A DNA stretch of 64,000 nucleotides, from positions 186,001-250,000 of the forward strand of contig NZ_BDAM01000002.1 of the NCBI RefSeq assembly GCF_001895045.1, written 5' to 3'. How positions within the stretch are numbered: position 1 is the stretch's first letter; every line of letters starts with the position of its first letter. The stretch is from Rhodococcus coprophilus NBRC 100603 (GTDB lineage: Bacteria; Actinomycetota; Actinomycetes; Mycobacteriales; Mycobacteriaceae). Under the pieces are notes generated by a model. The model made no database searches, was not told the DNA's origin, and saw only the letters and a list, made by a program, of their open reading frames with translations. Made by a program: the position numbers and the translations under genes. Below are positions 25,998 to 33,755 of this stretch, piece by piece.

Positions 25998-27105
25998 ATG
26001 GATCGCAGCGACGAGGTTCTGAGCCTGAGGTCGCGGGGTGTCGTGCTGCTCAACGAGCCCGCAGCGGTTTTCGGGGCGATGCTCGAGGGTTTCGCCCGTC
26101 AGCAGACCAGCCGGGGGTTGGCGTCCCAGACCATTTTGGTGCGGCGGTGGCAGGTGGAACGGTTCCAGCGGTTCACCGAGACGTACCCGTGGCAATGGTT
26201 GCCGGGTGATGTGGAGGACTTCACCACGCACTTGCTCAGCGGCGCCCGGCCCTTGGCGCGGTCGACGGTGCGGATCTATCACCTGACGATCCGGGCGTTC
26301 TTGAACTTCGTGACCGATCAGCGCTACGGCTGGGTCGCAGAATGCCGATCGCGGTTCGGGGCGGTGCCGACGCAGGTGTGTTTCGAGTGGAACACCGTTG
26401 CGCACACCGCCGACTTCGAAGGGCGGCCGGGGCGGCGGCCGTTGGACTACGACGAGTTGGAGGCATTGTTCGCGGTCGCGGACGGCCGGGTGGACGAGCT
26501 GGTGGGGCAGGGCCGCAAGGGTGCGTTGGCGGCGCTGCGGGATGCGCAGTTGCTCAAGACAACCTACGCGTGGGGTCTGCGGCGGCGCGAGGTGCTGGGC
26601 CTGGATCTGGTGGATCTGCGTTCGAACCCGAAGGCACCGCAGTGGGGCAGCTTCGCATTGATACATGTGCGGCACGGTAAGTCATCCAAGGGCAGCATTC
26701 CCAAGCGTCGCTCGGTGCTCTCGCTGCCGGAGTTCGAGGTGGGCGATCGAGGGTCTACGGATCTATGTCGAGAAGGTTCGAGATCGGTTTCATCCGGCCG
26801 TGAATCCAGGATTGTGGCCGACCGAGCGGGGCACCCGGGTGGGTTACCGGTATCTGGATCGACGGTTCGCGCAGTTGCGCGATGAGGCGGGACTTGCGCC
26901 GGAGTTGACGTTGCACAGTCTGCGGCACTCGTATGTGACGCACCTGGTCGAGTTCGGGTACGCCGAACAGTTCGTGCAGAGTCAGGTCGGGCACGCTTAC
27001 GCCTCGACGACCGCGATCTACACCTCCGTCACCGACGACTACCGCAACCGCGTCCTGACCGCCGCAATCGACAAGTTCTACTTCACCCCGCAGGAGCAGC
27101 AATGA
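25998..27105 (+). pseudogene. Tyrosine recombinase (TnpA-like), frameshifted
   Basis: About 368 residues when corrected. The N-terminal SAM-like core-binding domain covers about 25-125. Catalytic residues are recognisable across two frames: Arg in WGLRRREVLGL and Lys in VRHGKSSKG in the first frame (25998-~26738), HSLRHSY (HxxR), VGHAYASTT and the nucleophile in TAIYTSV in the second (~26740-27105). The break is at 26736-26743, where GAGGTGGG probably carries one extra G; deleting it gives LPEFEWAIEGLRIYVE. It may be inactive, a sequencing error, or frameshift-expressed. The ATGA overlap with the next gene is intact. Confidence 0.88.
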
Positions 27106-27434
27106 CGACGAAGACGATCACCTGGCGGCTACGCACCCTGATGGCAGAGCGCGGCATGTTCAAGACCACCGACCTGATCGAACCCCTCCAGTCCGAGGGC
27201 GTTGCCCTGTCCCGGGAACAGGTGTTCCGCCTGGTGACCCAGACCCCGCAACGACTGAACGTGGAGGTCCTCGCCGCCCTGTGCACGATCCTGGGCTGCA
27301 CCCCCAATGATCTGCTCGTCCTCGAACAAGCCGGTCAGCAGCCCGCCGAAGCCACCGGCACCGGCGGTCCGATCGACACCATAGGCGATCTGCGCCCGGT
27401 CCCTGCCCGCATCCACCGGCCGAAGCACTCGTGA
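27102..27434 (+). CDS. Small XRE-type HTH protein (TnpC-like position)
   Basis: 110 residues; ATG overlaps the recombinase stop, and its own stop overlaps the next start. The Xre fold spans about residues 8-75 (RTLMAERGMFKTTDLIEPLQ .. NVEVLAALCTILGCTPNDLL). The C-terminal tail is proline-rich. Its size and position between two recombinase-like genes resemble TnpC of Tn554-family elements, which there influences transposition, but sequence homology to TnpC is not claimed. It may regulate the operon. Confidence 0.8.
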   Translation: MTTKTITWRLRTLMAERGMFKTTDLIEPLQSEGVALSREQVFRLVTQTPQRLNVEVLAALCTILGCTPNDLLVLEQAGQQPAEATGTGGPIDTIGDLRPVPARIHRPKHS

Positions 27435-29413
27435 CGATCCGACGAGGAACCCCGCAGCCGAACGGCGAATTCGGCCCCCGAGTCGCCGCGGCGCTGGCCG
27501 GCAGAGGAATACACGCGCCCGAGCCACTCGTGATCGCAGCCGCCGAACGGATCATCCCTGCGCCCCGGCGCAACGGGGCGCTGCGGTTCCTGACCAGCGA
27601 CACGTTCACCCCGTCCCGGATTCCCGCAGACACACCGACCGTGGTGCAACAGTTGCTGGCGCATCTTGACCGCCACGGCGTGACCGGTATCGGCTTGCCG
27701 ATCTGTCCCGGCTGCCGCACCGCCAAGGTCGTCAAGATGCGGGACGAACAGGGGCGACGAATCTGCTTTCGGTGTACCCAACTGTCGGCCTACGGAGAGT
27801 GCCCCAGCTGTCTGCGGAGAAAGAAGCTCGTTGCCACCGGCATCGAGGGGAGGCCGGTCTGCCAACGCTGCGGCCCCGACGGCGCCCCGACCTTCGAGTG
27901 CACCGCCTGCGCGAAGACGGTGACCGTCGCCAGCCGCGTCGACGGCCGGTGGCACTGCCTGAACTGCTATCCGAGACCGGCCCGGCGGTGTGTGTCCTGC
28001 GGACACGACAAGAAGATCGCCACCACGATCCTGACCGGCCCGCACTGCTTTGCCTGCCGCAACCGTGTGCTGCGCAACCCCGCCCCGTGTCCCGGCTGCG
28101 GCTGGATCCGTATCCTCGCCTTTCTCGGCGACACCGCGACGGCGATCTGTGCAGGCTGCGCGGGTCAGCCGGCCCGGTACGCGTGTCGCCGCTGCGGCGG
28201 CGAGGAACACCACTACGGCAGGCTCTGCGCACGCTGTGTCCTCGACGACCGCTGCACCGAACTACTCACCGGCCCCGACGGGACAATCAGCGAACCGATG
28301 CGCGCCCTACGCGACCACTTGTGCACCCGGCCCCGGCCGGCGCAGATCATCAAATGGCTGCGCCGCGGCCCGCACATCGATCTTCTGTGCGAGATCGCCT
28401 CCGGCCGAACACCGTTGACCGCAGCATCCTTCGTCCGGCCCTGCGGCGACAAGGGCCTCGACTATCTTCACGCCCTGCTGGTCGACGCCGGCGTGATCTC
28501 CCGCGACCGGGCCACCGCCGATCTCCTCGAAGCCTGGACGGTCCGCATCATCGCCGACGCCCCTGTCGGGCACCGCCGGCTGCTGGCCACCTATGTCCGC
28601 TGGGTGTTGCTGCGTCGCGCCTCATACGACAGCCGCGCAGGAGATATCACTCCCGGTGCCGCCGACCATGTCAAGGCCGCAACCCGCGGCCTGATCGCCT
28701 TTCTCACCTGGCTCGACGAGCAGAACACCCCGCTCGACGCTGTCACGCAGGGGCAGGTCGAACAGTTCCTGACCGTTCGCTCCGCGCAACGCTGGCTGCC
28801 TCAGTTCCTCGGCTGGGCACACGAGCGTGGTCTCGCGCCGCAGCTCGAAGTCCCCGTCCTCACCCCGGGCCTGCCTAACGTCACCGCCTCCGAACGCGAT
28901 CACGAACACACCATTGCCACTCTCGTCCGTGACGAGACGATCGCCCTCGATGTCCGCCTGCCGTCCCTGCTCATCGCCGTCTACGGCCTCCCCGCGTCCA
29001 GGATCCTCAGACTCCGCCGGGAACAACTCCACGACACCGGCGAGGCGATCGACCTGAACGTCAGTGACCGGCCGTTGCGGCTTCCCGAACCGCTGGCGGA
29101 CCTGACCCGAACCTATGTCGCTCGGCATCCCGACGTCGGGCCGCAGGACTGGCTGTTCCCGGGGCGACAGCCCGGACGTCCGCGAAACACGCTTTATCTC
29201 ACCCGGCAGCTGCGCATGCTCGGCACCAGCATCTCCGCGCTGCAGAAGACCGCTCGTTTCCGTCTCGCGGGTGCCGTGCCCGCGAAGGTGCTGGCCGACA
29301 TGCTCGGCTTCCGCGTCAATACCTTCGAGACCTACGCGCACCTCGCCGCCGGTACCCGCGGCGATTACCCCGGTCTGCGACATCACGACGTAGCCCCACA
29401 TTCGATGAGTTAG
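27431..29413 (+). CDS. Zinc-ribbon array fused to a degenerate tyrosine-recombinase domain (TnpB-like)
   Basis: 660 residues, GTG start overlapping the upstream stop. Residues about 90-285 carry twelve CxxC pairs (CPGC, CFRC, CPSC, CQRC, CTAC, CLNC, CVSC, CFAC, CPGC, CAGC, CRRC, CARC), enough for about six zinc ribbons. The C-terminal third (about 400-650) follows a phage-integrase layout: a SAM-like LTWLDEQNTPLD region, then YGLPASRILRLRREQL with the first Arg, and ADMLGFRVNTFETYAHLA with the Tyr. The HxxR box is replaced (QKTARFRLAG). This suggests a non-catalytic or altered partner of the recombinase. Confidence 0.82.
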   Translation: MTIRRGTPQPNGEFGPRVAAALAGRGIHAPEPLVIAAAERIIPAPRRNGALRFLTSDTFTPSRIPADTPTVVQQLLAHLDRHGVTGIGLPICPGCRTAKVVKMRDEQGRRICFRCTQLSAYGECPSCLRRKKLVATGIEGRPVCQRCGPDGAPTFECTACAKTVTVASRVDGRWHCLNCYPRPARRCVSCGHDKKIATTILTGPHCFACRNRVLRNPAPCPGCGWIRILAFLGDTATAICAGCAGQPARYACRRCGGEEHHYGRLCARCVLDDRCTELLTGPDGTISEPMRALRDHLCTRPRPAQIIKWLRRGPHIDLLCEIASGRTPLTAASFVRPCGDKGLDYLHALLVDAGVISRDRATADLLEAWTVRIIADAPVGHRRLLATYVRWVLLRRASYDSRAGDITPGAADHVKAATRGLIAFLTWLDEQNTPLDAVTQGQVEQFLTVRSAQRWLPQFLGWAHERGLAPQLEVPVLTPGLPNVTASERDHEHTIATLVRDETIALDVRLPSLLIAVYGLPASRILRLRREQLHDTGEAIDLNVSDRPLRLPEPLADLTRTYVARHPDVGPQDWLFPGRQPGRPRNTLYLTRQLRMLGTSISALQKTARFRLAGAVPAKVLADMLGFRVNTFETYAHLAAGTRGDYPGLRHHDVAPHSMS

Positions 29414-29730
29414 TCGCCAAGATATCCAGTCTCAGGGTTGATCTGGCTGAGGAAGTCGCGGATCGACTCGCGATGCTCGTCAACCGTTGCCGGCTGAAGT
29501 GCAGATGGCGTGCCTGCTCGGTCTTGGATGCTGGAGTAGGCCACATGTTGAAAGCTCGAAAATCCGTACCCTTTGTTCGGTCCGGACACCCATTCATAGT
29601 CGCAGGCGCCTGGTTCCTCCGGGCGCAGTCTCACGGTGAAGACCTCCCCGTCGACTGTCAGGGTGAACGCCCATCGTGTGCGGTCGGGCGCCGGTTGCCT
29701 GGTGGTTGACCGTGTTCGTCGGCATTCATG
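29410..29730 (-). pseudogene. Second copy of the small cargo gene, frameshifted
   Basis: ATG 29730 follows a strong AAAGGAG and reads MNADEHGQPPGNRRPTA, then needs a -1 shift to continue RWAFTLTVDGEVFTVRLRPE .. SGPNKGYGF .. EHRESIRDFLSQINPETGYL, matching the protein at 24972. Without the shift the first frame stops after 24 codons. A truncated product from GTG 29634 is possible. It overlaps the 3' end of the trio by 4 bp. Confidence 0.6.
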
Positions 29731-29887
29731 CTTCGCTCCTTTCGTACGAGTGAAAGTTGAGGCTCTGAACTCTCAAACCGCATCGTCTCTTGACGATCGC
29801 GGCGGACCGATTTTCGGCCGGTGTCGGTTCCTCAGGTCGGAGAGATCGGCAACTCGGTGCAGACCGAGGTACAGCATCCGCCAAGAT

Positions 29888-31321
29888 TCACCTGGAGAGT
29901 GGCGGGTCCGACCGGTGGTGGTCGAGGAGCTCGGCCGGGGACAACGGTAGAGGGAGGGTGCCGGTGGGGGTGTACACGGCGATGATGTTGTGGTCGGTGA
30001 TCCATACAGTGCCGTGGCTGTCGATGGTGACGCTGGGTTCGGGGGTGTGGATTTCGGTGCGGGCGATGACGCCCCCGGTGGGATCGGCGAGGCTGAGCAG
30101 CCAGTACCGGCGGTTGTCGTGAAGGTCGCGGTCGCGGTCGTGGTGTTCGATCCATACGAGGTTTCCGACGGTGCCGCCCGTGAGGCCGGGCAGCGGCCAG
30201 CGTGTCGGGGGATCGGCCCGCAGGTCGGGTCGTAACGTTCGGACGGTGTTGCGCACATCGATGATGCCAGGCGGATCGGCGGTGAGGATGGCGTAGTCGT
30301 CCACGTCATCGATGGAAGGCCCGATGGTGACATGCCCATCGACGGTGACGGCTACGACGAACGTGGTGGTCGGCCACGTATCCCGGCGGCGCATGAGGAT
30401 GCGGAATCCGTTGTCGTGGGCCGTGACCGAGCCGATGGTCCCGGCTGGGACGGTGGTGTCGTCGTGGTGGGACTGCCCGTCGGGGTGCCACAGGTCGATG
30501 CGTGTCGCGGTCTTGTCGGTGGTGCAGGTCAGCAGCGTCCCCTTGTGCGCTGCGGACGCGCTCACCGGGCGGTCGTCGAGGCGGTGCACCGTGCCGGTGC
30601 CGGTGGCGCGGAAGATGCCGTACCAGCCGACGATCCAGCATCCGGCCGGATCGGCGTGCAACCGCCAGGGGGTACGGCCCGGCTCTGGAGCGATCGGTGC
30701 GGGGATCACGATCTCCCGCACGTCTGTCGGGTTGTCGAGATCGATCCGCACGATCAGAGGTAGCTGCTCGTCGGCCGCCCACAGCACCCGCCCGGCCGCG
30801 GAGAGCGCCCGCGGTACGAAAGAGGGCCGGATCGCCGGTGGCGGCACGTCGTCGAGGTCGAGTTCGGCCAGGATTCCGGGTTCGTGCCGTCCTGCGGTGC
30901 CCGCTTCGTCGAGGCTCCGCGCCGAGATGACTCGTCCTCGTACCGAGCCGGTGGTGGCGTAGGCGAAGTCGCCGACGAGGCGGCCGGTGATGCGGACGCG
31001 GCCGGTGGCGGGGCGGGGGCTGTACCAGGTCGCGGACCAGCCGTCTCCACGCAGCAGAATCCGCCAGATCCACGTTCGTGGTATCGCCGGCGGTGCATCG
31101 ATTGCGGGTTCGAGGCGTGGGGGTGCGAGCGGTTCGGCGTCGGCTTCGATCGTCGATAGCGTCGGATCCCGTGGATCGGCGGGTACTTCTTCGAACAGCA
31201 GCCAGAACACCCCGACCTGCCCGACCGTCGGGCGGGGAATCTGACCGTCCAGGATGGCGTCCTGGCCTGCCAACAACCGCAACTGCCGGTGTGGACGCAG
31301 CTGCCTGGTGGGGTCGGTCAT
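29888..31321 (-). CDS. Large unknown cargo protein, possible beta-propeller
   Basis: 477 residues, start at ATG 31321 behind GGGAG; an upstream ATG at 31345 is the alternative. No signal peptide or membrane helix. The sequence is a run of short beta-strand blocks with repeated V/I-x-R-I-D and G-T-V/W-I patterns (PLIVRIDLDNPTDVREIVIP; DSHGTVWITDHNIIAVYTPT; GNLVWIEHHDRDRDLHDNRR), which suits a WD/NHL-like propeller. That is structural inference only. No catalytic motif seen. Confidence 0.65.
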   Translation of the reverse strand: MTDPTRQLRPHRQLRLLAGQDAILDGQIPRPTVGQVGVFWLLFEEVPADPRDPTLSTIEADAEPLAPPRLEPAIDAPPAIPRTWIWRILLRGDGWSATWYSPRPATGRVRITGRLVGDFAYATTGSVRGRVISARSLDEAGTAGRHEPGILAELDLDDVPPPAIRPSFVPRALSAAGRVLWAADEQLPLIVRIDLDNPTDVREIVIPAPIAPEPGRTPWRLHADPAGCWIVGWYGIFRATGTGTVHRLDDRPVSASAAHKGTLLTCTTDKTATRIDLWHPDGQSHHDDTTVPAGTIGSVTAHDNGFRILMRRRDTWPTTTFVVAVTVDGHVTIGPSIDDVDDYAILTADPPGIIDVRNTVRTLRPDLRADPPTRWPLPGLTGGTVGNLVWIEHHDRDRDLHDNRRYWLLSLADPTGGVIARTEIHTPEPSVTIDSHGTVWITDHNIIAVYTPTGTLPLPLSPAELLDHHRSDPPLSR

Positions 31322-31375
31322 CGGTGTGGCTCCCGGGTACTCCATCCCTCGAGACGAAGAAAGCCAGCCTACAGG

Positions 31376-31859
31376 TGATCTTGTAAAGCGGTACAGGCTT
31401 CGAATCGTGTTCGGCTGGAAGCCCAGCGGGTACGCATCGATCCACCTCGTTAACGGGATGCGACGAGGTAGGAAGAGTGGTCACACCCTGGATAGCCCGC
31501 ACTGTGAGCAGGAGTCCGGACTCCACATGCTCGTCATAGCTGATTCTCAGCTGGTGGCCATTCGGCGGGGTGGCTATGTACACCTGCGCACTGCGTTCGA
31601 GGTTCGGTCTGGGTACCTCTTCGCGGAATGGGCCGTCGTCGATACTCACGTTCGCTCGGTAAGGCTCCTCGCTCACACCGGACCGCTCCAGCAAGGTATC
31701 TCGCGTGGCGTGTGACGCGGTACGCACCATGACAGTTCCAGAGGAGTCCGGGAAGTTCGAGTGCCATTCGCAAGAGACGACATTGTCGTCGCCGGACAGA
31801 TGCAGTCCCAACTCGGACGCGAAGGGGAGAGCGGAGTCGCAAGGGTCGTTATAAAACAC
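31376..31859 (-). pseudogene. Possible DUF3558-like lipoprotein remnant
   Basis: The minus-strand frame from GTG 31859 reads NDPCDSALPFASELGLHLSG, VVSCEWHSN, AQVYIATPPNGHQLRISYDE, LLLTVRAIQ, a composition like the DUF3558 mycobacterial lipoproteins (DPC near the N-terminus, a second Cys-Glu-Trp). It lacks a signal peptide and lipobox, and its frame runs on into the antisense of the next gene without a proper end. Probably truncated at both ends. Confidence 0.35.
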
Positions 31860-31889
31860 GCGAGCAACCGGCGGTCGATTGCGGTGGCT

Positions 31890-32447
31890 TCAGGCCTTGT
31901 CGTCCTGTGTCGAGGGTCCGCGTGTCCAAAGGCGGACGAGCACCCATATGTTGGCACCGGCGATCACGGCGAACGGTGCCGTGAACACGAGGGTTTCGAG
32001 GGCGGACAGTGACGGTGTCCAGCTGTTGGGGTCCTGCTGCCGAATGCCGCCGGAGAGCGCTTCGGAGATACCGGCGTAGGTGAGCGCGGCAGCTGGCAGC
32101 AGCGCTGCCGTACACCCCACCGTCGACAGCAGACGACCGATGCGGAACCGCCGGGTCAGCGCTGCGGCCCCACTGAGCGAGACCGCCACGACCGGCGCGA
32201 TCACCACGGACCCGATCACAGCGATGAAGTACCAGTTGCTCAGGACATCGCCGATGCCGGATTGACGGTGCTCGTCGAGGTAATGCGCGCTGAGCATGGT
32301 CGCGGCTGCGAACAGTACTGGCAGCAGAGCCACCACCGAGATCCAGAGGGTGTCGTGCGGCCGGTGTTGTGCCCGTGATCGCGGTGCATGGTTGTTGGCA
32401 GCTGGACACGGTGGTTCGTAAGCGTGGCTTCCGCTCAAACCTGTCAC
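31890..32447 (-). CDS. Four-helix membrane protein, unknown cargo
   Basis: 185 residues from GTG 32447. A 30-residue polar N-terminus is followed by four hydrophobic segments (about residues 33-52, 70-95, 105-128 and 148-172) and a short charged tail. No motif points to a transporter or enzyme. It is the last gene before the right end of the nested element; the final 236 bp (32448-32683) hold no gene. Confidence 0.65.
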   Translation of the reverse strand: MTGLSGSHAYEPPCPAANNHAPRSRAQHRPHDTLWISVVALLPVLFAAATMLSAHYLDEHRQSGIGDVLSNWYFIAVIGSVVIAPVVAVSLSGAAALTRRFRIGRLLSTVGCTAALLPAAALTYAGISEALSGGIRQQDPNSWTPSLSALETLVFTAPFAVIAGANIWVLVRLWTRGPSTQDDKA

Positions 32448-32683
32448 TGCAGCGTCACCGCAGCGCAGCCGCGACGACAGAGTCGCCCGGCCACAGTTCG
32501 AGGTCCTCGATCATCCACAGTGTCGTTTCGGTCCTGCCCACACGAGGAGTCTCCTATCGATGACGTGAACTTGATACGGCGACACGCCCGACGGCATCCC
32601 TTTCGGGTGGAGCAGAGTCGGCATTACTTGCGCAGAACCGCCCAGATCAATAGTTCTTAGCCGAATAATGGACTTCCACCAGC

Positions 32684-33211
32684 ATTGACCCGTGCCCAGA
32701 CCTTGGTTAGTTCGTCGAGGAACGGGGCTCGCGGAAGTCCACGAAGGTTGTTCTTCGCGGCGATCCGGTCGAGCACTGCGGCCGCGGCCTGGGGTACTTC
32801 GCTGGCCTTGAAGTACGAGTGTGGGATCTCGGTGACGTGGCGCTGTCCGGCACGGACTGCGGCGACGTCCGGTCCCATCTTGACCATCGGCCAGTCCCGC
32901 GGTGCGGTGCGCAGCTGCCCGGCCCAGGGGTAGAAGTCTTGGAACAGGTGGTGGTGGATGCGTTGGAAGTGTTCCAGGTCGAACCGGCCTGGGATGGGCC
33001 GGTCGACCAGTGCCTGCATCCGCTGGTAGCTCACCACGCCTTCGACGCGGTGGATGACCTCGACATCGGGGATGCCGTGCGGCCACAGCTGCGATTGCAG
33101 CACGAGGTTTTTCATCACGGCGCGGCTTGTGTCGGGCATCCCGTCTCGGTGCCAGTCGATCGTCTCGGGGATGAAGTAGTCGAGCCATTCACGGGAGTAT
33201 CGCGGCGCCAT
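32684..33211 (-). pseudogene. Fic-domain toxin, N-terminal fragment
   Basis: 176 residues of true Fic sequence from ATG 33211: SREWLDYFIPETIDW, VVSYQRM, then the Fic N-terminal signature HHHLFQDFYPWAGQLRT and a last LTKVWARVN at 32684. Eight foreign codons and a stop (32657) follow from inserted DNA. The catalytic HPF loop is missing here and lies at 24696-24265. Without it AMP transfer is not possible. The ATG is one base after the antitoxin stop, the usual toxin-antitoxin spacing. Confidence 0.88.
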
Positions 33212-33212
33212 G

Positions 33213-33401
33213 TCAGTCGATCTCGTAGCCGGCATCACGAGCGATGATCTTGGTGACGTCTTCGAGAGTCTTGGTGCCCCGGATCAGCTCGACCAGGAGT
33301 TCCTTGTCGCCGTCGCTCATCTCGCGGCCCTCCATGGCCATGATCGGTTCCATTGCGGCGACGGCGGCGCGGGCTTCGGCTTCGGTCTTGCGTGGTGTCA
33401 C
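33213..33401 (-). CDS. VbhA-like antitoxin of the split Fic toxin
   Basis: 62 residues: VTPRKTEAEARAAVAAMEPI, then AMEGREMSDGDKELLVELIR and a C-terminal KIIARDAGYEID, with the helical layout of class I Fic antitoxins. In that class a Glu in (S/T)xxxE(G/N) blocks ATP binding; here the closest match is IMAMEG, with Ile in place of Ser/Thr. GTG 33401 is preceded by GGGGGGAAC. It appears intact although its toxin is interrupted, so it may now be an orphan. Confidence 0.78.
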   Translation of the reverse strand: MTPRKTEAEARAAVAAMEPIMAMEGREMSDGDKELLVELIRGTKTLEDVTKIIARDAGYEID

Positions 33402-33486
33402 AGGTTCCCCCCCTGGTCGACGGTGTGGTGGGTGGGGCAGGACGGTGATGCCCTGCCCCACCGGCGGTTCGAGCCTATGGCCGAGT

Positions 33487-33755
33487 TCAGACGGCGCGTC
33501 CGTCGTATCCGCCTTCGTATCCGGTTTCGTGCTGTTGCATCGGGTCGGTGTGGTGCTGGGTTTCTTTTCGGGTGGCCCGCTCGTGCAGTGGCCGGACGTT
33601 GTCGGTGGCGCGTAGGCCCTGGGCGAGCGTGTCGTCGAGCTCGAAGGTGCCCTCGACAGTGGATTCCACTGCCTCGGTGGGTTCGACGACCGCATCGGGC
33701 ACGATCTCGGTGGGTTCGACCACGATGTCGGCGGGGTCCCTGGGTGTAACTCCGG
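33487..33755 (-). other. Foreign in-frame tail on the poxB N-terminal fragment
   Basis: After [10 protein letters not shown] the poxB frame continues into island [23 protein letters not shown] .. [20 protein letters not shown] .. YDGRAV, stop at 33487. The low-complexity Glu/Pro/Val repeats (VVEPTE) look like the C-terminal tail of another, truncated protein. If expressed, the result is a chimera of about 263 residues. Confidence 0.5.

Larger units (their letters stand above)
24697..32683. mobile_element. Nested nearly 8.0-kb Tn554-like element inserted in fic
   Basis: Both ends are set by the interrupted Fic codons (TTC at 24696-24694, AAT at 32686-32684). Inside is a translationally coupled trio: tyrosine recombinase, small HTH protein, and a 660-residue zinc-ribbon/recombinase-like protein. 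The sizes (about 368, 110, 660) echo TnpA, TnpC and TnpB of Tn554 (about 360, 125, 630). Only a short inverted match, TATTCGGC, lies near both ends (24708-24715; 32667-32660 on the minus strand). No target duplication is evident beyond a possible TTC, as expected for a tyrosine-recombinase transposon. The remaining genes are cargo. Confidence 0.75.
13126..33755. mobile_element. About 20.6-kb genomic island inserted in the poxB-like gene
   Basis: The two halves of one poxB-like gene lie on either side, same strand and correct order, so everything between them was inserted. Boundaries are set by loss of similarity (APRLVRTG on the left, [10 protein letters not shown] on the right) and are good to perhaps 15 bp. 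No long flanking direct repeat was seen by eye. Content differs sharply from the surrounding core: a low-GC nuclease gene, a serine recombinase, duplicated modules, pseudogenes, a toxin-antitoxin pair, and a nested transposon. No complete integrase for the outer island is apparent; it may have been lost. Confidence 0.85.

Noticed and set aside
30306-31859. 517-codon minus-strand frame as one complete gene
   Set aside because: Only the first about 160 codons look protein-like; the rest overlaps, out of frame, the better-supported 29888-31321 gene.
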